Positions 1-14,224 of a stretch of 64,000 nucleotides of DNA are shown piece after piece (positions within the stretch are counted from its first letter, which is position 1; every line of letters begins with the position of its first letter). The stretch covers positions 14,250,193 through 14,314,192 of the forward strand of contig NC_091012.1 of NCBI RefSeq assembly GCF_041146395.1, read 5' to 3'. The position numbers and the translations under genes were made by a program. The DNA comes from Eulemur rufifrons (taxonomy: Eukaryota; Chordata; Mammalia; Primates; Lemuridae). Under the pieces are notes generated by a model. That model made no database searches. It had not been told where the DNA came from and saw nothing but the letters and a program-made list of their open reading frames with translations.

Positions 1-493
1 GTAAGCTGTGGTATATGTATACCATGGAATATTACTCAGCTATAAGGAATGATGAAGATACGACATCTCTATGGTTCTCCTGGAGAGAGTTGGAACCCAT
101 TATATTAAGTGAAGTATCCCAAGAATGGAAAAACAAGCATCACATGTACTCACCAGAAAATTGGTTTCCCTGATCATCACCTAAATACAAATCTGGGAAC
201 GACACCAATTGCATATCAGACTGAGGTGGGGGGTGGGGGAGGGGATGGGGGTATGCCTACACAATGAGTGCATTGCGCACCGTTTGGGGAGCGGTAACAC
301 TTGAAGGTGCTGACTCGGGAAGGGGGGGTGGGGAAGGGAGGGATATATACCTCATGATGGGTGCAATGCGCACTATCTGGGGAACAGACACGCCTGGAGC
401 TCTGACTTGGGGGGAAAGGTGGTACAGGAGCAACGTATGTAACCTGCAATTCTGTATCCCCCATAACAAGATTAAAAAAAAAAAAAAAAAAAA
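1..493 (+). mobile_element. L1 3' end (ORF2 tail + two-module 3' UTR)
   Basis: The first ~170 bases match the end of L1 ORF2 (TATACCATGGAATATTACTC, then the GTTGGAACCCATTATATTAAG region). A G-rich 3' UTR and an A-run (473-493) follow. The 3' UTR has two similar modules, each a G-tract followed by a GTGCA(T/A)TGCGCAC motif, near 230-300 and 325-400. The left end lies outside the window. Confidence 0.9.
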
Positions 494-1004
494 GAATGTA
501 GAAGAAATGACAACACTAGAAAATTGCCATTTGCAATACCCAATTTAATGATTGATTCGGGCAAGGTTTATCACTGGATGGCTAAATCAATGAATGAATG
601 GTTGTTGGGAAACAGGATAATAACATAGTATCAAATGCTTATCTCACAGATTACTTATTAAATGCAAAGGGCAAACGTAGCTTTATAATAGGATGTACAG
701 TGGTCACTATCTTAACCAAAGTGATCAACTTATCAACTTAGCATGAGTAATGGTGGAACAACCTAATACCATGTGCCTTTTGATATGGATGCAATAAAAA
801 CTGCAATATACCACCTATGGAAAAAAAAAAAAAGATGGGAGTGCCACCCTCCCCAGTTGCTGGCAAATTAATAAACTTCTTCCTTTTCCAAAAAAAAAAA
901 AAAAAAAAAAGAATGTTGAGATAAAATTTCTTGAGACTCTAAACCACTGGGAGGGGGGAAATGGGAGGGGGAAAAGGAAGAAATATTTGAGGGTTTTTTT
1001 AACT
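494..1004. other. Unassigned; two A-tailed segments
   Basis: I recognise no gene here. Two stretches end in A-runs (about 821-833 and 891-910). The second is preceded by AATAAA and looks like the 3' end of a retroposed transcript or short retroelement. The source of neither is identified. Confidence 0.4.
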
Positions 1005-1213
1005 TTTTTTTTTTAATTTCAGCATATTATGGGGGTACAAAAGTTCAGGTTATGTATATTGCCCATGCCCCCCCAGCCCCACGAATCAGAGCTTCAAGCA
1101 TGTCCATTCCCCAGACAGTGCGCATCACACTCATTATATAGGTATACACCCATCCCCTCCTCACCCCCACATCTGCCCAACACCCGATTAGTGTTATTCC
1201 GAAATGTCCACTT
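1005..1213 (-). mobile_element. L1 3' end, 5'-truncated
   Basis: A T-run is followed by TTTCAGCATATTATGGGGGT, the reverse complement of the L1 3' terminus, then the C-rich complement of the 3' UTR. It has the single-module form of the UTR. The element stops within the 3' UTR. Confidence 0.9.
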
Positions 1214-2014
1214 GAAATTTTACTTCTAGAATTTTGAAAAGAGATAAATCTAGGTAAAAATAATTTAGGATATCAAGGTGGTTTGTGAATAAAAACTAAG
1301 TGCTTTGAAATAGAAAACATTGCATCACAAAGATGTTTACATGTGGCTGGCTTATTTTTTCATTTAAATGCCAGTGGCTTCATTGCTATAGAGGAAAAGC
1401 CTCAGAGATCTTCTATTAAAACTTTGGTTAGACTCTTAATTCACTTAAAAGTTAGAATAATTAAGCCTCATGACATGAGGAATGTGCCTTTGCAATTGGG
1501 AAGTGCTGTACTCACTTTTCAGAATATTCAAAAATTTCAAAAGAATGAACAAATATATTATGTGAATTAATTGATTATACCTTTATATACAAAGCATGTA
1601 AGTTTTTATTTGAACAAATGAAAAAAAACTCAGTTGTTTACATGTGGGGATTGAAACTGTGATTTTGGCCCCTTTTAACACAGTGATCTAACCAGATGAT
1701 CCTGTGACATCCACATCTGTCCTGCTCAGAAATTTAAGCTTTTCGAAACCTTTTCACCCTAATGTAATATAAACATGCCCTGAGGTATTTCCCAGAGGTT
1801 AGCCTTAGCAAGCGAAACTACTGCCAATTTTCCAAGTCCTGCTTGTTTTAGGATGAGAATCAAAACCCTAGGACTGTTCTGCACTCCTGCTTATTTACCT
1901 TAATGTTATGTTAAATCTTAGTTTATTTGCTAAAAAGCCATCTATAACCAGGTTTTTCAGTTGATCTCAACAGCAAGAATACAAGAAGTGAAGGTTGTAT
2001 TACATAAGAATATT
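1214..2014. other. Unassigned AT-rich sequence
   Basis: I see no repeat, RNA or coding signal. The short open frame at 1343-1570 has no recognisable similarity. Confidence 0.4.
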
Positions 2015-2021
2015 AGAAGTC

Positions 2022-2731
2022 GGCCTCTCCCAGGGGTCATAGGAGCTGCAGTGGCTCTAAGGCAGACCCAACTGGCTCCGGCCTCCGCCGCTTTGGCCCC
2101 AGGCCCGGCGCCCCCGGTCTCCGCTCCCACAGCGCCGCCCACTGGTGCCGCCCCGCCGCAGAGAACAAGACTGCAGGGCCAGCAGGGGGACCCGGGGCTG
2201 GAGCCGCAGCTGGGGGCACGAGGTACTTGGCTGCGCGGGTGGGATCAGCCCAGCGGGGCGGCTCAGGTGTGGGCGGGCGGCAGGCAGTTTACCTACTGCG
2301 GAGCGCGGCCAGCAGAGACGCGAAGCCTGCGGTGTCCAGCCCGCCTCTGCTGGACTTCTTAATGCAGCGGGAGGATTACTCGCCCAGGGTCCCTGATGCA
2401 GTGACTGGTTACTGCCTGAACCCTGCTGGCTTTGAGGCCTCAGACCCACACATAATTCGGCTCATCTCCCTAGCTGCCCAGAAATTCATCCCAGATATTG
2501 CCAACGATGCCCTACAGCACTGCAAAATGAAGGGCACAGCCTCTGGCAGCTCCCGGAGCAAGAGCAAGGACCGCAAGTCCACTCTAACCGCAGAGGACCT
2601 GGCCCTGCCCTCAGCGAGTATGGCATCGATGCGAAGAAGCCCCATTACTTCACCTGGGCCACCTGACCTAAATGTACTTCTCGGTCCCATGTCCCCACAC
2701 CAGCCTGTGTTCATAATAAACTGGATTGTGA

Positions 2732-2764
<33 letters not shown>
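2022..2764 (+). pseudogene. TAF10: TAF10 processed pseudogene
   Basis: This is an intronless copy of the mRNA for TAF10, a TFIID/SAGA subunit. A Pro/Ala-rich N-terminal part (about 2040-2220) resembles the TAF10 leader. From about 2290 one frame reads through the conserved C-terminal histone-fold region: DFLMQREDY, then GFEASDPHIIRLISLAAQKF, then DIANDALQHCKMKGTASGSS. The start codon is lost (CATAGGAGC where ATGAGC is expected). The N-terminal part is in another frame, and a one-base deletion near 2600 shifts the last ~20 codons. A 3' UTR with AATAAA (about 2715) and an A-run of about 32 (2733-2764) shows L1-mediated retroposition. A functional gene is unlikely. The long intact A-run suggests a fairly young insertion. 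The GC-rich 5' half stands out from its AT-rich surroundings because it is copied coding sequence. Confidence 0.9.
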
Positions 2765-2766
<2 letters not shown>

Positions 2767-3518
2767 AATGCAGCACAATAAAAAATAGGGGTTTCTTATT
2801 TTTTCTATCCTTTAGAAATGAAGAAATGGGGTGTCTGTCTATACTGCATTTCCATAGTTTGTGGGTACTTTGCCTGTCTTCAACCAATCATTTATGGTTA
2901 GGATCTCTGTATTTCTCCATTTCTTGCAGAGCCATGAGCTTCTCTCATGTAGAGTGTGTGGAAACAGAAGGAAACTATCCCATCCCCCTGTCTCTTCAGT
3001 GGTGAGAAATGTGTGCCTAACATGCCATCCAGCCTCATAGGAGGAGGCAGTGTGGGAAACAAAGTGCAGCCAAAGTCCCTCTTGCAGCATTTATTCTTCT
3101 GACCTTTGTTACAACAGAATTATTTTGTGTTCTGTAGGTACCATGTTCAATGCAGGTAGCACACTCATTTTAAAATTTCAATTTCAGCTAGGCTACTTTC
3201 CAGTTATGTAAAGACCAATTTATTTTTCAGTGACATATTAGTAGATCACCAATAAGGATGCTTCCAGGGATTCAGATATATCTAAGAATTGGTGCCTGAC
3301 CAGAAACTGGTTCTTAAGAGCTGTCCGCTGGTAGATACTGGTAATTAAAGTAAGCTGTGTGTCAATGTAGAATTAGAAGATACTACTGGGTAGTGGTTCA
3401 AATATGCAACAGGCTTACTTTTTGATTAGCTAAATTTATCATCTGGACTAATTTGTTTTGCTCTTTTGTACATGCGGATTCTTTCATTTGTATGTAATAG
3501 ATTTTCATTTATTTCTTA
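2765..3518. other. Unassigned
   Basis: No repeat or coding similarity is recognised. The minus-strand open frame at 2839-3090 is not supported by any domain. Confidence 0.35.
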
Positions 3519-3524
3519 TTTATT

Positions 3525-3801
3525 TTGAGACAGGATCTTCCTCTGTGTGACCCAGGCTAGAGTGTAGTGGTGTCATCATAGCTCATTGCAACCTCAAATT
3601 CCTGGGCTTGAGCAATCCTCTGCATCAGCCTCCCAAGTAGCTGGGACTACAGGCATGCCTGGCTAATTTTTCTAATTTTTTGTAGAGATGGGGTCTCCCT
3701 GTTGCTCAGGCTGGTCCCAAACTCCTGGCCTCAAGTGGTCCTGCTGCCTCGGCCTCCTTAGCAAAGTGCTAGGAGTACAGGTGTGAGCCACTGCACCTGG
3801 C
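3525..3801 (-). mobile_element. Old Alu (dimeric), antisense
   Basis: The reverse complement of an Alu: GAGACAGGATC at the left, GTAGCTGGGACTACAGGCAT in the middle and TGTGAGCCACTGCACCTGGCC at the right end. It is diverged and lacks the long AT-rich linker of the young copies. Imperfect flanking repeats (about 3490-3505 and 3805-3818) may be an eroded target-site duplication. Confidence 0.85.
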
Positions 3802-5085
3802 CTGCATATAATAGAATATCTGTTAAATCCAAAAGTAAAACTAACATTTTAGACTTGACTTTATGACATTCATCTTGTGAGGTGAGTTAAATTATAAAGT
3901 TTGCAGAAAATTATTTTTAAAAGAATGGAATTTTATCTGATTTTGTATATTGGTAATTCATCAGATAATTAGCAACTACTTTTACTCTATGACATTTGTA
4001 TCAGAATTGATCAGTTTTTTATATTATTTTGAGGGCAAGAAAAGAGGAAGAGCAACCATTTAAAGCATGTAAGTAAACAGTTGAAAACTTAAGACATTAA
4101 TAGTTTGAATTAAAAGTATGTCTGTCATGATTCCTTAAAAATATAAAGGGGAACACATACTGTTAGCATGGAACTCTTTTTTGTGGATTTTCTAAATCTC
4201 TTCTATTTTCCTAAGTATCAAATTTATGTGGAAAAGCCTTTGACTGAGTGGTGCCAATTTTTTAAGGGTTTCTAACATTTCAGCTAAATTTCAATAACTT
4301 GATTGTGGTATAAAGATCTGCCTTAAACTTTTGTGCCTTAATTGTTTAAACTTATTTTTTAATCAAAGTAAGAGTGATAATAGCTAAGTTCATTTTTAGC
4401 ACTCTCTGCTGACTTCCTGTCATAGCAGGTAAAAGCTGAGCTTCCTCACTCCACCATGACCTTATTTCCCTCCCTCCATTTCCTTGACATGTATCACATT
4501 TTGTATTAAATCAGTAATTAATATTTGCATCATTATGACTATGCAAATATTGTTTGTTGCTGAGTCATACAGTTTTCTTGCTGTTCTTCTTCTGCACACC
4601 GTTCATTCTTTCTATTAAATATTTCTGAAATCTCAGCACCTCACTTCTCCCAGACAATCCCCTTTTCTTAGCCTACATTAGCTCACGCAACCAAATAAGT
4701 AGTCACCGGCTGGTCTCCCTGCTTTCACATCCTTCTATTTCTTGTGGAATTAATTTCCTGACTATATTTATTTGCCTGTTTTCTAACAGCTATTAATCCC
4801 CCAAATTTTGTGACATTTGTCACATGCCTATCTAAATATTTTCCATCTACTAAAATATATCTGTTTCATTTTTCTCTTGGAGACAACTCCTCTCAGCCTT
4901 TTGTCATTCTCCTCCAGTATGGACTGCTTTGTTTTGCTAGCCCTGCTTTGTTAGCCTATTTTTCTGGGGCATCTGTTTGAAGTCCTCTGGGATCTCACAT
5001 AATGGCTCGCTTGTGTCAGATCCCCTATGCCATAGGTTCTGTGTTTCCCATGTCTTGTTATACTCCTTGAGGGTCTTTTGTTGTT
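3802..5085. other. Unassigned AT-rich sequence
   Basis: Nothing recognisable on either strand. Confidence 0.35.
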
Positions 5086-5381
5086 TTGTTTTTGAGATAG
5101 GATCTTTCTCTGTTGCCTAGGCTAGAGTGCAGTGTCATCATCCTAACTCACTGCACCCTCAACCCCCTGGGCTCAAGCAATCTTCCTGTCTCAGCCTCCC
5201 AGGTAGCTGGGACTACAGGCATATGACACAACGCCTGGATAATTTTTTTTTTTTTTTTTTTTTGCAGAGATTGTGTCTTTCTGTGTTGATCAAGCTGGTC
5301 TCAAGCTTCTTTCCTCAAGCAATTCTCCCACCTTGGCTTCTCAAAGTACAGGAATTATAGGCTTGAGCCACCTCACCTGGC
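5086..5381 (-). mobile_element. Old Alu, antisense
   Basis: Reverse complement of an Alu dimer, starting at GAGATAGGATC and ending at TTGAGCCACCTCACCTGGCC. A T-run (5242-5263) lies in the middle linker. The element is strongly diverged. Confidence 0.85.
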
Positions 5382-6734
5382 CATAATCCCTTGTTTTACT
5401 GGAGCACATTCCCCCAGGAAAGGGCACATGGGCAGACATTTTTGGAGATCTAGCCTGTCTGAAAATCCCTCCCATTTGATAGAACATATAATTCTAGGTT
5501 GAAACTAAATTTCATCGTCTGAAGACATTTCTCTATAGTGTTCTCAATTTAGTGTTGTCCTTGAATCTGTTGCCATTGTGTGATATATAACCAATTTGTC
5601 ATCTTCCCCCCATTCCTTCTCTGAAAGAATTTTAGTGCATTCTCTATCCCTGGGATTAATCCAATTTCGTAATATGGTTTGCGGGGATTTTTTCATTTTA
5701 TTGGGTCCACTAAGTTTTCAGACCATCTCTTCTAGAGAGTTTTGTTTCCTTGCTATTTTTTCTGTTCCTCCTTTTTTCTTATATCCTATTCAAATGTTGG
5801 GCCTCTTAGACCAGTATTTCTGCATTGATCTTTAATTATCCCTCTACTTCTTTCCAGTTTGTCTTTTTATTCTACTTCCTGGGGATTCTTTGACTATATA
5901 CTCTAACACTTCAATTAAAAGTTTTGTCTTTTTGAGAGCATTCTAAGAAATTTTTAAAAGTTTTTATTTTCTACTGAATTTTTACCACTTCTATAAATTC
6001 CTTTTTCCTGTTGTTTTGATCTCTATTGTTGGAGCCTTCCCTCAAATGTGTGGTGATGGTCCCTATATTTTTCTAATTGGAAACTCCATGCATGAGCAGG
6101 ACTTTTGTTAACTGATGGCTTTCACTGTGAGGATTTGAAGGACAAGCCGGCTTTTCATTTGGGGGACCTCAGTGTATTACCTGAGGGTCTTTTCTCTAGG
6201 ACAGTTCAGTCTCTTCAGAGAAAGAGCTCCCCACTTTCTACCTGAGAAGTGCAAGCTTGGCTACTTGTACATTTTTCAGTGAATGGACTTTTCCCATTTT
6301 CCAAATTTCAGCCCTGGTATCTCTGAGACTGGTACCTCTGAGCCTAGAAACACTCAGGTTTATAGCTCCAGGAATACACATCTAAATTCCTTATAAGATG
6401 AGGGCACAGGTGGAGGTGGGGCTCTAACCACAGATTTTGAACTTTATTGGGTTTTGTTTTGTTTCACCTACCTTCCACAGTGCCATGTGCCTTCTGAATT
6501 CAGAGACTGCCTTGAGTTCAATGAGGCTGCTCCAGTCACTCTCTGGGTGCACCAAAGTTGTGCTTCCACACCAGTTACCACTCCTTTGTCATCTTTTTAT
6601 CTTTCAATATTAAAAATCATCTGCTGTCAATACTTTTTCTTGGTCTTTTATACAACCTTTACTTTATGCATTTAATTCTAATGAATTTCAGGAGGGAAAG
6701 GAAATAAATTCATGGTGCACCCATTAAACCCAAA
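5382..6734. other. Probable ancient interspersed repeat, family not assigned
   Basis: Phrases around 5470-5560, 5790-5830 and 6030-6190 resemble a repeat common in mammalian genomes, but I cannot name the family with confidence. No coding potential is seen; the open frames at 5596-5835 and 6454-6675 have no domain. Confidence 0.3.
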
Positions 6735-6895
6735 TTTAGAAGTATAAATTTAAATTTAAGTATAAATTTAAAGTAAAGTAAAGTTAAATTTCAGTAAGTT
6801 AAAGTAAAGTTAAATTTCAGTAAGTTAAGTTAAAGTAAAAATAAATTTAAATATAAATTTAAAGTGTAAATCTAAGTTTAAATTCAATATAATTA
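6735..6895. repeat. AT-rich imperfect tandem repeat
   Basis: Variants of TAAATTTAAAGTAAAGT recur. A ~28-bp unit (AAAGTTAAATTTCAGTAAGT core) occurs twice in a row near 6775-6828. Low-complexity sequence. Confidence 0.75.
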
Positions 6896-7090
6896 ATAAT
6901 ATTAGGTCAGGCAAGTTTTAGTTATTCCTATAATAATCATATCACACTTTTCTACTAAGCCCTCATTTAGTAGTTGAATTCCAACTCTGCACCCTGCCAT
7001 ATGGTCCTATCACTGTGCAACATACAGGGAACTTTTTCAAGAGTGCACCGTGTTAGATATCTTTAAGTGAATGAGAAGTCATCAATTACT

Positions 7091-7115
7091 TAAAAAAAAG
7101 AAAGAAAGAAAGAAA
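7091..7115. repeat. (GAAA)n microsatellite
   Basis: A short run of AAAG/GAAA units after an A-run. Confidence 0.85.
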
Positions 7116-8843
7116 ATCCAAAGTCTGTCTTGTAAAAAAAGGCAGAGGAAAAGTTTAGTTCACTTTTATTTTTTTAATGGGTTTAAAGTCAGAGAGAGTA
7201 GGCACAATGGAAAAAGTCAGTGGGTGGGACAGGATTTCAGTGGGTACTTGACCTTTTATGGTAAGACTTGGGTTGTGACTACTAAGTATTATTTTCTAGT
7301 CTTTGCTATTCAACTTTAAATCTACTAAGTACCCTCTTTCCTTTCCTCTTAATGACTATAAAATTCTATATTCTGGTATTTGTGCTGACTGAAGATAAAT
7401 GCAATTCTCTGTCCCTTTCTATTTTGTGACTAGCTGAAATAATATCTATGAACACTAAACTGTTGGTAGAGTTTTTGCTGTTTAATTTTTTTAGTATTTG
7501 CATTTTTATCCTTAAGTTTGTCAGTATAGTTTGTTGTGATTGTAAGATGACAATGGTAAGGCTTTAGCAATAAAGGGCAATTGTCAAGATTTCAAGCAAG
7601 ATGAGGAGAATATTACCTGTTAGAAGCTATAATTGTTTTGCTCAGAAACTTAATTTTGCCACCCTCTAGTCTCAAGAGACAAAGGGATACTCTTGATATT
7701 GAAGAGTTTGAATAGCTGAAATTACATGCACTTGCTGTATGTCTCTTGCTGTGTACTTGTTAGCAGAGAGTTTTTACATCTATCTTTTTCTGATCATCTT
7801 GAAATTTGGGAATGGCCTGGTTGTGGGAAAAAAGCAAGCAAGTAGAAATGGCCATTTTTCTGGAATGAATAATTCCTCTGTCTTCAAGCCGGAGTATAGA
7901 TTAAGGCTGGACTGACGGGGAAGTGTTTAATGTTTCTTTGGCTGGATCTAGCCAGTAGACCATAAGTTGCTGATTCACTACATGAGGCCCCATAAGTTGG
8001 TGATTCACTAAAAGCCACATCTAATTCAAAGTTTTAAAGGTTTTAGCATTAATATTTTCAGAGACAAACCATATACATTCATGACAGAAAATCTTAAAGA
8101 GTGAAAAATTGGAGAAATCATCATGTCAGGTTCTACAATCTAGTCTGCATTTTGGTCCATTTCCTGTCTGTTCTGTTTATTCTCATGTACATGTTTTTCA
8201 TAACAACTAACTTTTGTTATGGTGTAGTGTATGCCATGTTAGCACCTAACAGTAGTGACCTTAAAAGATACCTTCTTCCACTTGGAATGAAAGTATTTGA
8301 ATGCGTTAGTTTTCATTGTTCATGCTGCATTTGTTTTTTGAGATTATAAAAGTATACACATTAACACAGAGTTAATATGTACACATTAACTGAATAGGTT
8401 AAGAAACACAAAAGAGTTAGATAGAATTAAAACATTTCTAAATTAAAGGAGAATTGGGCCCTCCAAATAGTAATGCTTCTCAAAAATATAAGTCTGGGAC
8501 TTTTTATTAATAAGGAATAAGTGATTTTGCAGTAGAAACAACTGAAACAAACAAAAGGGTGTTAGATGGTGTGGATATTTCTTATTGTCGGTTACTGGCA
8601 ACTTTTAAATGCTGTGTACTTTTAAAGACAACAAGTAGATCTTCTCCCTTCCCTGTCTTTCATGTATTTGTGGGGGCTACTGATAGGAGAATGTGACAAC
8701 ATGTTAAAAACTATCATATTAATAGGAGGAAAGAAGGCTCATCTGAATTAGTTTTTTTTTTTTAATGCATTAAAATCATTGGTACTGTGTGGTTTTAAAG
8801 AATGCTGCTGTTTCTTCCAACTATTCAGTCACTGTTATTTGGT
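7116..8843. other. Unassigned
   Basis: No repeat family or gene recognised. A CCATAAGTTG-TGATTCACTA phrase is present twice (about 7960-7980 and 7990-8010), a small local duplication. Confidence 0.35.
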
Positions 8844-8849
8844 TGCTAA

Positions 8850-10190
<1,341 letters not shown>

Positions 10191-10200
10191 ACTGAACTCT

Positions 10201-11577
10201 CTTTTTTTTGTTTCAGCATATTATGGGGGTACAAAAGTTTAGGTTATGTATATTGCCCATGCCCCCCCCCGAGTCAGAGCTTCAAGCCTGTCCATTCCCC
10301 AGACAGTGCACATCGTACTCATTATGTAGGTATACACCCATCCCCCTCCCTTCCCCCACATCTGCCTGACACCCAATTGGTGTTATTCCCAAATGTGCAC
10401 TTAGGTGATGATCAGGGAAACCTATTTGCTGGTGAGTACACGTGGTGTTTATTTTTCCATTCTTGGGATACTTCACATAGTAGAATGGGTTCCAACTCTA
10501 TCCAGGAGAACATAAGAGATTCTATATCACCATTATTTCTTATAGCTGAGTAATACTCCATGGTATACATATACCACATTTTACTAATCCATTCACGTAG
10601 TGATGGGCATTTGGGTTGTTTCCACATCTATGTGATTTTGAATTGTGCTGCTATAAACATTCAGGTGCAGATGTCTTTTTTACAGAATGTCTTTTGTTCT
10701 TTTGGATAGATGCCCAATAATGGGATTGCTGGATCGAATGGTAGGTCCACTTGTATCTGTTTAAGGTATCTCCATATTGCTTTCCACAGAGGTTGCAGAG
10801 CTTTGCAATCCCACCAGCAGAGTATGAGTGTTCCTATCTCTCTGCATCTACGCCAACATTTATGGTTTGGGGACTTTTTGATAAAGGTCATTCTCACTGG
10901 AGTTAAGTGATATCTCATTGTGGTTTTGATTTGCATTTCCCTGATGATTAGAGACGCTGAGCATTTTTTCATATGTTTGTTAGCCATTCTTATATCTTCT
11001 TTTAAAAAATTTGTATTCATGTACTTTGCCCACTTTTTGATTGGGATGTTTGATTTTTTTCTTGCTGATTTTCCAAGGTTCTGAATAGATTCTAGTTATT
11101 AGTCCTTTGTCGGACATGTAGCATGTGAAAATTTTTTCTCATTCTGTAGGTTGTCTGTTTGCTCTCCTGACTGTTTCTTTGGCTGTGCAGAAGCTTTCTA
11201 ATTTAATCAGGTCCCATTAATTTATTTTTGCTATTGCTGTAATTGCCTTTGGGGTCTCCTTCATGAATTCTTTGCCTAGGCCAATGTCTATAAGAGTCTT
11301 TCCCACATTTTCTTCTAGAATTCTAGTAGTTTCCCACCTAAGGTTTAAGTCTGTTATCCACCGTGATTTGATTTTTGTGAGAGGTGAAAGCTGTGGGTCC
11401 TGTTTCAGTCTTCTACATGTGACTATCCAATTTTCCCAGCACCATTTATTGAATAAGGTTTCTTTTCCCCAGAGTATGCTTTTGTCTGCTTTGTCAAAGA
11501 TTAGATGGCTATATGAGGATGGTTTTATATCTGGATTTTCTGTTCTGTTCCCCTGGTCTGTGTCTCTGCACTTGTAC
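10201..11577 (-). mobile_element. 5'-truncated L1 with 9-bp target-site duplication
   Basis: The antisense L1 3' UTR (single-module) begins after a T-run at 10201 and is followed by the C-terminal part of ORF2. Minus-strand open pieces at 10412-10627 and 10661-11020 are reverse-transcriptase C-terminal fragments. The direct repeat CTGAACTCT at 10192-10200 and 11578-11586 marks the target-site duplication. ORF2 is interrupted and the element lacks its 5' part, so it cannot move by itself. Confidence 0.95.
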
Positions 11578-11804
11578 CTGAACTCTTATTTTAAACTTTT
11601 AAAATTATTTATAAATGGAACTCACAATAGATTCTTGCCAGATTTCACTATAGGTATTATATCAAAGGCAGCATTTTATAACCCATTCTTCAAACATTGT
11701 CTGAGGAAGTGAAGAGCCTTTAGTGGGTTTCCTATAAAGCCACACATAGATATCACACAGGCAGTTTATGGAGTATAAGAAATATCTTAATGCTTTATCA
11801 CTTG

Positions 11805-12420
11805 ACTTTTTTTACATTTTTTATTGATACATAATATTTGTACATATTCATGGAGTACATGTTATATTTTGATACAAGCATATAACTTATAATGATCAAA
11901 TCAGGGTAATTGGGACATGATTCACCTGAAACATTTATCATTGCTTTATGTTGGGAACATTTGAAGACTTCTAGCTATTTTGAAATATAATAAATTGTTG
12001 CTAACTATAGTTGCCCTATTGCACTATTGAACACTAGAACTTTTTCCTTGTATTTAACTGTATTACCCATTAACCAACACCTCTTCATTACTCCTTCCCA
12101 GCTCCCTTACCAATCTCTAGTAGCCACCATTCTATTCACTATCTCCATGAGATCAATTATTTTTAGGTCCCATATATGAGTTTGAAAATGAAATATTTGT
12201 CTTTCTGTGCCTGGCTTATTTCACTTAAAATAATGTCCTCCAGATCCATCCATGTTCCTGCAAATGACAAAATTTCCTTCTTTTTCATGGCTAAATAACA
12301 CTCCATTGTGTACATACACCACATCTTTCTTATCCATTTGTCCCTTGATAAACACTTAAGCTGATTCCACATTTTAGCCATTGTGAATAATGCTGCAATA
12401 AAGACTGAAGTGCAAATATC
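11805..12420 (-). mobile_element. Older L1 3' end
   Basis: The antisense 3' UTR of an older L1 class (TTTTTTATTGATACATAATA, then GATCAAATCAGGGTAATTGG), followed by the ORF2 end (GATCCATCCATGTTCCTGCA, CACTCCATTGTGTACATACA). It is diverged relative to the young copies. Confidence 0.85.
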
Positions 12421-14224
12421 TTCTGGTTACACTTTATGTCTTTGCCTCACTCAAGTGAGGTTTAGAGGCATGCCCTTCCCCTCTGCAATGCTCACCATGT
12501 TCATGCCCATTAGTTGTGAGTTTACCCCCGCAGCCCCCTACTCCCTGGAGAATATTACTACCATTATCACTTGATATTTTAACCAAAGGGAAAACCACAC
12601 TTTTATAGGTTTAACTTACTGTGACATATTCTTCTGTTCCTTTTTTCCCTTTAGGTATCTCCAGGACAGCTTATTAGAAAGGACAGCTCATGCTCAATGG
12701 TGTTTCTAGAAAACAACGCAGTCAACCAGCCTAACCATAGAACAACAGTAAAATAGTGAGTACAACTAGGCTGCCAAGGGCAGAGTGACAGACCCCCTTA
12801 TACTAAAAGCATCCCAGCCATCCTCAGTCCTTTTAGCCATTTGGCTGTCCTTTTTAAGGGATCAGTTTGAGAAATTGATATCAATTATATATTAATTTCA
12901 AGGGCCTAAGTATGAATTTTCAATTTCTGTTTTAATCTTAGACTGCGTAGAGGAAGGGAAAGCCAGTTACCAAATACGCAATTCCAGAAAAAGTGTAGCT
13001 CCTTATGTGATGCATTTATCTTAAGATAATGTTGAGCATAATGAAAAGGAGAGGTGTTTTTTATTGGAAGTTTCTGAAGAAAAAAATAGTTCTTTATGAG
13101 CTATAGGCTTGAAGTAATGTATACTATTTTGGAAACTATTCTTGGAAGAAGGAACAGCTTGTCTTATATTGGCAGCCAAATGTATCTGCATTGAAATATA
13201 CCTAATCAAGCATGAGCACCTTTGAGATGTACAATCACAGATATACTTTGAAAACACGCTAAGATGAACCATTAATGTTTATTTAAAAGGCATTAAAAAC
13301 AAAAAATAAGCCCCATTGGGTTGTCCTTTGAACATTATTAACACGTTGGATTACAAGTGTTGATTTTCAGAACACAGTTTGGAAAATGCTACTTTAGAAT
13401 ATCAATGTCCTTACCCCCATTTTTACAGTTAAAAATATAACTAGCTTATAAACTTAATTTTGGTTCTAATGTACGTTTTTTTTGCTAATTAAATTATCTG
13501 TAAGTGCTATATTTAATTAAAATTGCAAGTTTACACTCATAATAATGTCATTTTCCTCTTTCACTTATAAGAATAGTCATGATCAAATTGTGTTTCAGAT
13601 AAAACTGGACCCTGACTCTGCCCAAAGTCGTGGGTTTTGGTACCTTTTTAAGTAATCACTAAATGCTTTTGTTCAGACAAGGCCCTAAATCTATGAGCAA
13701 AAAACCACTCTACTTTGGCTAGAGTCCCAGCGTTTTTTGAATTCAGATGATTCTGATGTTCCCATATGTAATACAAAAGTAGTTTCAAAGATTAACCTTG
13801 CTCAAACAAGTACATTTTATGCTTTTTTTCCCCTGAACTTAGTCTAATTTTTAGAAGTCTCCCTTTGGAAGTACAGTAACTTTTAATTTGCTGTCATTAA
13901 GTTTTAGAAATGATCATATGACATATTCACTGTTGGTGAAAGAAAGGTTTCTTGAGCATATTAATAGGGAAAATTGACTATTAGGAAAGATTTTGAAAAA
14001 CGTGTGAGGGGGTAGTATTGCTTGTTCTAAATGGGAGAGGTGAGCCATTAGAATTGCTTATGCAACATTTTTCAAAATATGTATCTGCAAATATGCATCT
14101 TCCCACCTCCACCTTCCCTCCATGTCTAGGCACTCACAAGCCCTTTAGGAAAATGGGGAAGAATGTGAGGCAGAATTACATGAACAAAAGCATCCCAGGT
14201 GATTCTTATCTCAACCCTAATGCA
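12421..14224. other. Unassigned
   Basis: No gene or family recognised. The piece at about 12440-12570 is less AT-rich than its surroundings and may be a small old insertion of unknown origin. Confidence 0.3.

Noticed and set aside
10661..11020. 119-codon minus-strand frame as a gene
   Set aside because: Reverse-transcriptase C-terminal piece of a 5'-truncated L1, not an independent gene.
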